Part shown: piece after piece, positions 59,243-64,000 of the stretch | Numbering within the stretch: position 1 is the first letter of the stretch | Layout: every line of letters starts with the position of its first letter | NCBI GenBank assembly: GCA_025890175.1 | Contig: JANPYM010000010.1 | Span: 145,563 to 209,562 of the forward strand | From: Ciborinia camelliae | Taxonomy: Eukaryota > Ascomycota > Leotiomycetes > Helotiales > Sclerotiniaceae | Length of the DNA stretch: 64,000 bases | Direction: 5' to 3' | Notes under the pieces: generated by a model | Databases searched by the model: none | Told to the model about the DNA's origin: nothing | The model's input: only the letters and a program-made list of their open reading frames with translations | Position numbers and translations under genes: made by a program

Positions 59243-60694
59243 TGGTTTAGGGTTGGGGGTTTGCGATGTTATTTTATTTATTGTGGATAGATAAGGTAAA
59301 GTAAATAGTATGATAAATGATATAGTGTAGTGTCTATAAAGATGAAGATGGAAATGGAGATGGAGATTCTATAGGTAGTACTTGGATTCGGATTCGGATT
59401 CGGATGTGGGATCATTGGGTTGTGGAGCTAGGAAGGGTGGGTTGGTTGGTATGGTTGGTGGGTTGGTATGGATGGGTGGATGGATGGGTGGATAAATGTA
59501 TGTATGAACCTCCATTTAAATAAATCCAGCTCCCTCTCGGGAGTCGGTAGATGAACTTATACTTATACTTATACTTATACCATCCATACAGACAGACAGA
59601 CCGAGATTCATCAGGGATCAGTAACTGTAACTGTATTAGACACCTACCTACCTACCTTACCTAGGTAGTTATCAGCGTTCGTCTTTTATCAGCGTTCGTC
59701 TCGTCTTGTATGGGAGTGATACTGAGTGGAGTGGAGTAAAGTGAAGTGTTATTACCTAGATAGCCCTGGAGATGATTATTCGAATTGGTTTCGGTTTAGG
59801 TTAGGTGGTTCGATTTAAGTTAGCGTTTGGAATTTGGGTTTGTTAGAATCTAGATAGGTAGGTACCTAGGTAAGGTAGTATTATATGGGATGGGATGGGA
59901 TCGAATTCGGTTGGAGAAAATCCCTAGATACGGCTAAATATTTTATGATTAGGTAGGTAGGTATTTGTGTTGTTATTGGAGAGGATTGGGCATTCAATCC
60001 ATAGTCCGGTCCCCACGATCTGGTGACATCCAATATATCTGTCTATCATCATATTTATCTGCGCTGATATATATATATCAATCATCATTCCAAGACTATT
60101 ATCTCATCATCTCAACCGTGAAGGTATCAATCCATATTTCTATTTGTCGAACACGAGAGAAGATAGTGAGGAAGCAGACCTGTTGCCCGAGAGGGATATC
60201 ATATTCCTTGTTCTTCTGTGTAGGTACAGTGCCTAGGTAGAGTTGGGATCTTGTACTCTCCTTGTCCTGATTTTCTTTTTTTCTTCCCACCTGAGTACCT
60301 GTACAATAGTATTCTCTCCTCTTTTGGTCTCCTTGATAATGGATGGTCCTCTGTTTCCTTGGGATATGATAGCGTAGGTATACAGTCTCTGGCCAATCTA
60401 TTTCCTCCCCCCTTCTCGTGGCTAACTGTGGTTTTCCGGTGGAATTCTCCATGCCCTTTGATCTACTCGTTGACCGTGTTGATTTGTGGGCATGATGCTT
60501 AATACAATATCTTATTGTATAGTCCCAGAATTTCTCCCATTCACGTCGAAACACCCTCATTCCCAACCCCATCTCCATTCTATTCCCAAATCTAATCTCC
60601 CTATTCATATCTTCCACATGATAGTAGTGAGTATACAAGCATTGGCCACTTACAACCCAATAATCCCATCTTATCCACATCCCTAAACCACACT

Positions 60695-61365
60695 CTACTC
60701 ATCCTCCCCTTCCTCCACCATCCCACTCATCACCTCCACCCTCTTTAAATGCAACACCAACCTATACGCACAACTCCCATTCAAATAATACCTCGACAAT
60801 TTCTTACTCCTCACAAAACCCAGTCGTTCATATAATCTCATCGCCGCCACATTACCCTCCTCCGTCTCCAAAACTATCTCATCGGCGCCCCGCGCGGCCA
60901 TCGCATCAATAGCCAATTTGACCAATTTCGTCGCGATGCCCCGTCCGCGAAACGAAGAGGACACGGCGAGCATGGCTATGTAACCGCGAAGAGTGGGCGG
61001 GGAATGTGAAGAGTGGGTTTCGAGTTTCGAGATGAGGATGCCGTGGAGAGGGGGGGTGCTTGTGGGGGTTAGGGGGATGGACGGGTCGAGTGCCTGGGGG
61101 AGTTGGTTAGCATTTGGGTTTTGTTTGAGGATGATGGGATGGTGAAGCATACCATGAAACATAAATCCCCCCATTGATATAAAAAGTATCGATACACATA
61201 AATACTATATGGCTCGCTCAAATCCTTGGATATCAAAGCTCGGATCGAGGGTAAATATTGTTTTTCGAGGGAATGCTCATATTGTATATATCGTAACTCT
61301 GCTGGCAATTCTTTATTGTTGGGTGGTATGGGTGCCGGTATTGTAGAACTGCTTGATGAAGCCAT
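60695..61365 (-). CDS. NAA30: N-alpha-acetyltransferase 30, NatC catalytic subunit (Mak3)
   Basis: Acetylates nascent proteins starting with Met followed by a hydrophobic residue. Two exons, 61365-61153 and 61093-60695, with a 59-bp intron, give 203 aa. The N-terminal part contains LRYIQYEHSLEKQYLPSIRA and the SEPYSIYVYRYFLYQW segment. The GNAT core has LRGYIAMLAVSSSFRGRGIA, whose acetyl-CoA loop RGRGIA lies near 120-125, then ATKLVKLAIDAM, EIVLETEEGN, AAMRLYERLGFVRSKKLSRY and YYLNGSCAYRLVLHLK. These blocks are diagnostic for Naa30/Mak3. A poorly conserved insert of about 30 residues (TPTSTPPLHGILISKLETHS) surrounds the strand before RGYIA. Head-to-head with the PDAT gene. Confidence 0.95.
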
Positions 61366-61908
61366 TTTGGATTGTAAAGTTGGTTATGGTGGTGGTGGTG
61401 GTGGTGAGAGTTTTGTGGTGTATCTAGTGGGATGGATTTGGAGGGGAGGGATAATGAACATCCATCATCCATTTCATTGATGACCGGGATTGATACTTGA
61501 TCTGGATAAACTTCGGTAGATTAAATCATAATTGATGCATATTTTTGATGTTTCTGTCACATGGAAATTACATGATGTACCCCTGCCAATCATTTCTTAT
61601 CCACCAATCATTTTTCAATATGGGAAGCAGAAAAAGCCCTAGTTTAGGATCCGGATCAGTCCGCCAATCTCGAATCAAGCGCAAACAGTTCGGTTTTAGT
61701 GCGATTACGATTACGTAGCTTGGCAGGCAAGTTAGAAAGTGGAAGGATCGATCAATCAACTGTTTATGTGGAAAAAAGTTTCCTTTTCTTTCCTTTCTTC
61801 ATTCTCCGATTTTTCTTTTACTCGATAACAATAATGAGATGATATTGACTTGATCTCTCTCACACTTTCTCTCCCATCAATTCTCGACTTCCTATCCTCT
61901 CTCTCACC
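61366..61908. promoter_or_regulatory. divergent promoter NAA30 / PDAT
   Basis: 543 bp between divergent start codons. Contains CCGCCAA at 61661-61667 (reverse of TTGGCGG), a GGT trinucleotide run near 61390-61403 close to NAA30, and a TTCC/TTTC-rich tract at 61785-61815 upstream of PDAT. Site functions are inferred. Confidence 0.5.
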
Positions 61909-64000
61909 ATGCCCTCATCTCTCCGCCGCCTTATCATCGGGACTCCAACACCCTCCCCCTCTCCCTCTCCTCCTTCAACTCCTTCATCCCCCGCCAAAGC
62001 GGAAGATGTGCGACTCGCGCCCGTATCCAGAATCCTCACGCAAAAACAGCAAAAGAGTCGAAAACGACGTAATACTTTTATATTTTTCCTAGGTGGACTT
62101 TTTGGCCTAGTGGTGGCGGGGTTTTTTGCTGGAAGAAATGATTTACTCGAGTTGCCGGAAATGTTGGAGGGGATTACTATGGATAGCTTGATGGATGTTT
62201 TACCGGCAGGATTTGTGAAGGATGCGAGGGATTTGGCTGTGAGTGCTGGGGTTTCTGTATAGTAGCCCTCCTTGATTCTGGAGGGAAAATTCTGGATTGG
62301 AGGAGGGCACTAAGTGATGGGATTCGATGCTAATGGATTTATGTTTGTAGAAGGGAGAACGGGAAGCTGTGAATTATGATTCATTTTCTGTGGGTTTGCA
62401 TCTCAAAGCACAAGGGATTCATGCGGAACATCCGGTTGTTATGATACCCGGAGTCATTTCGACAGGATTAGAATCTTGGGGTACGACGAATGCTTCACGA
62501 CCCTATTTTCGCAAAAGATTATGGGGGAGTTGGAGTATGATGAGAGCATTGGTTGCAGATAAAGAGGGGTGGAAGAGACATATAATGCTAGACAAACTTA
62601 CTGGACTGGATCCACCCGGGATCAAATTGAGAGCCGCACAAGGTTTTGATGCTGCCGATTTCTTCATCACGGGATATTGGATCTGGAGTAAGATATTGGA
62701 GAATCTGGCGACGATTGGTTATGATCCCACGAATAGTATCACGGCAGCTTATGATTGGAGATTATCGTATGCGAATTTGGAGGTTAGAGATCAATACTTC
62801 ACAAGATTGAAGATGCATATCGAAATGGCGAATAAGATTTCCAAGAAGAAGGTGGTGCTGGTATCACATTCTATGGGTGGCCAGGTGTTGTTCTATTTTA
62901 TGCATTGGGTTGCATCTTCGAGTGGTGGAAATGGTGGAGATGATTGGGTTGATAAGTATGTTGATTCATGGATCAATATTAGTGGATGTATGCTTGGAGC
63001 ATTGAAAGGATTGCCTGCAGTCTTATCCGGAGAAATGAAGGATACAGCTCAGCTCAACGCATTCGCAGTTTATGGTCTCGAAAAATTCCTCAACAAAGAA
63101 GAACGAGCAGAGATCTTCCGAGCCATGCCAGGAATCTCTTCCATGTTACCTATAGGTGGTGATGCTGTTTGGGGTAACGCGACATGGGCACCAGATGATA
63201 CTCCAGGCCAAGCAGTCAGCTATGGACAATTCCTCAATTTCAAAAACCAAAACACCTCAACTGGATACCGAAATCTAACAGTATCTCAATCCTTAGACTA
63301 TCTGTATAATGCCACAGAAGATTGGTATAGTAAGGCAGTAAAAGGTAGCTATTCACATGGCGTAGCTCATACTACTGCTGAAGTCGAAGCAAATGAGAAG
63401 GATCCAAGAAAATGGATTAATCCACTCGAGACGAGATTACCACTTGCGCCAAACCTGAAAATTTATTGTTTTTATGGTACTTTTTTTTCTCTCCAGAACT
63501 TCAGCCAAATTAATGCTAATATTAAACAGGAATCGGCAAACCAACCGAACGGGCCTATTTCTACCGACACCCAGATAATCCGCTCTCATCCCTCAACATC
63601 ACAATTGACACCGGTTTAACCCAAGCTAACATAGACCATGGCGTCATCCTCGGCGAAGGTGACGGTACCGTCAACTTACTGAGTGTCGGTTATATGTGTA
63701 ACCGTGGCTGGAAATACCATCGATATAACCCTGCGGGGGTGAAGATCAAAACGTACGAAATGCCTCACGAACCGGATCGATTTAGTCCTCGCGGCGGCCC
63801 CAATACCGGAGATCACGTGGATATTTTGGGGAGACAGAGTTTAAATGATTTGGTTTTGAGAGTGGCGGCGGGTCGGGGCGAGGAAATTGAAGAGATGGTT
63901 GTTAGTCGGATTGGAGAATATGCAGGGAATGTTAAGATTGAGGAAGAGGAGATGTATAAAGTTAAGGAAGATGAGGGGAGGGGGGGTGTGAGGGGGAAAG
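61909..64000 (+). CDS. LRO1: phospholipid:diacylglycerol acyltransferase (Lro1/PDAT), 3' partial
   Basis: ER membrane enzyme that makes triacylglycerol by moving an acyl group from phospholipid to diacylglycerol. Exons: 61909-62238, 62351-63476 and 63530 to the window edge, introns 112 and 53 bp. A cytosolic basic N-terminus (QKSRKRRNTF) precedes one membrane anchor (FIFFLGGLFGLVVAGFFAG, about residues 54-72). The lumenal LCAT-like domain has HPVVMIPGVISTGLESWG, the DWRLSYANLE block, the nucleophile motif VSHSMGG (Ser near 284), the catalytic Asp in GEGDGTVNLLS and His in TGDHVDILG. The frame is open to base 64000; the last visible residues are charged. Only the extreme C-terminus is likely missing. 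All three catalytic residues are seen. Confidence 0.95.

Larger units (their letters stand above)
58513..60694. other. intergenic, microsatellite-rich
   Basis: About 2.2 kb with no gene. Contains the TATGTAGG array, an AT run, a GGATTC repeat near 59387-59405, GGAT/GGGT words near 59460-59490, an ACTTAT repeat near 59556-59579 and ACCT runs near 59643-59656. Short open frames near 60099-60680 carry no motif. Confidence 0.55.

Noticed and set aside
1..64000. CRISPR arrays, tRNA genes, transposons, LTRs
   Set aside because: None seen on either strand: the direct repeats lack unique spacers of constant size, no cloverleaf with TTCGA loop was found, and no transposase or reverse transcriptase motif appears.

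Overview
The window looks like nuclear DNA of a filamentous ascomycete. The genes carry short (about 46-112 bp) GT-AG introns with CTAAC-type branch points. There are two dispersed single 5S rRNA genes. The proteins match fungal families closely (Zn2Cys6 regulator, fungal-type PDAT, MCT-type MFS transporter, copper amine oxidase with a PTS1 tail). Codon and protein style suggest Leotiomycetes (Sclerotiniaceae, Botrytis/Sclerotinia-like); that placement is an inference from style, not a database match.

Layout. 1-5.2 kb has no convincing gene but holds a degenerate array of about 590-bp units, each with a TTTTATA-CC block, a pyrimidine-rich tract and an AGCTATAAA box. 5.2-7.7 kb holds a protein tyrosine phosphatase (minus) divergent from a tiny Mrx7-like gene (plus). 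9.2-16.7 kb is an accessory region: two 5S rRNA genes flank an intact cytochrome P450 and decayed SDR and MDR oxidoreductase genes, perhaps the remains of a metabolic gene cluster. 19-26.9 kb is housekeeping: SEC24 and CFT2 (divergent), then a proline-rich fungal protein of unknown function. 29-37 kb holds a peroxisomal copper amine oxidase and an MFS transporter with two compensating homopolymer indels, separated by ACCT/AGGT-rich spacer. 37-52 kb is a gene-poor, microsatellite-rich stretch around one Zn2Cys6 transcription factor, with a 10-N assembly gap and a decayed membrane-protein gene. 51.8-58.5 kb is compact and essential: ribosomal protein L28 (uL15), Cdc7 kinase and condensin subunit Cnd1. 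60.7-64 kb holds the NatC catalytic subunit Naa30 divergent from a PDAT/Lro1 gene that runs off the window.

Functional links are modest. CDC7 and CND1 share one 360-bp divergent promoter and both act in the chromosome cycle; SEC24/CFT2 and NAA30/PDAT are also head-to-head pairs. A TTGGCGG heptamer lies in all three of these promoters and in front of several other genes. No novel defence or mobile system was recognised; no transposon, CRISPR or tRNA was seen. Exon boundaries were worked out by hand from splice signals, reading-frame continuity and family knowledge. No alignment was run.
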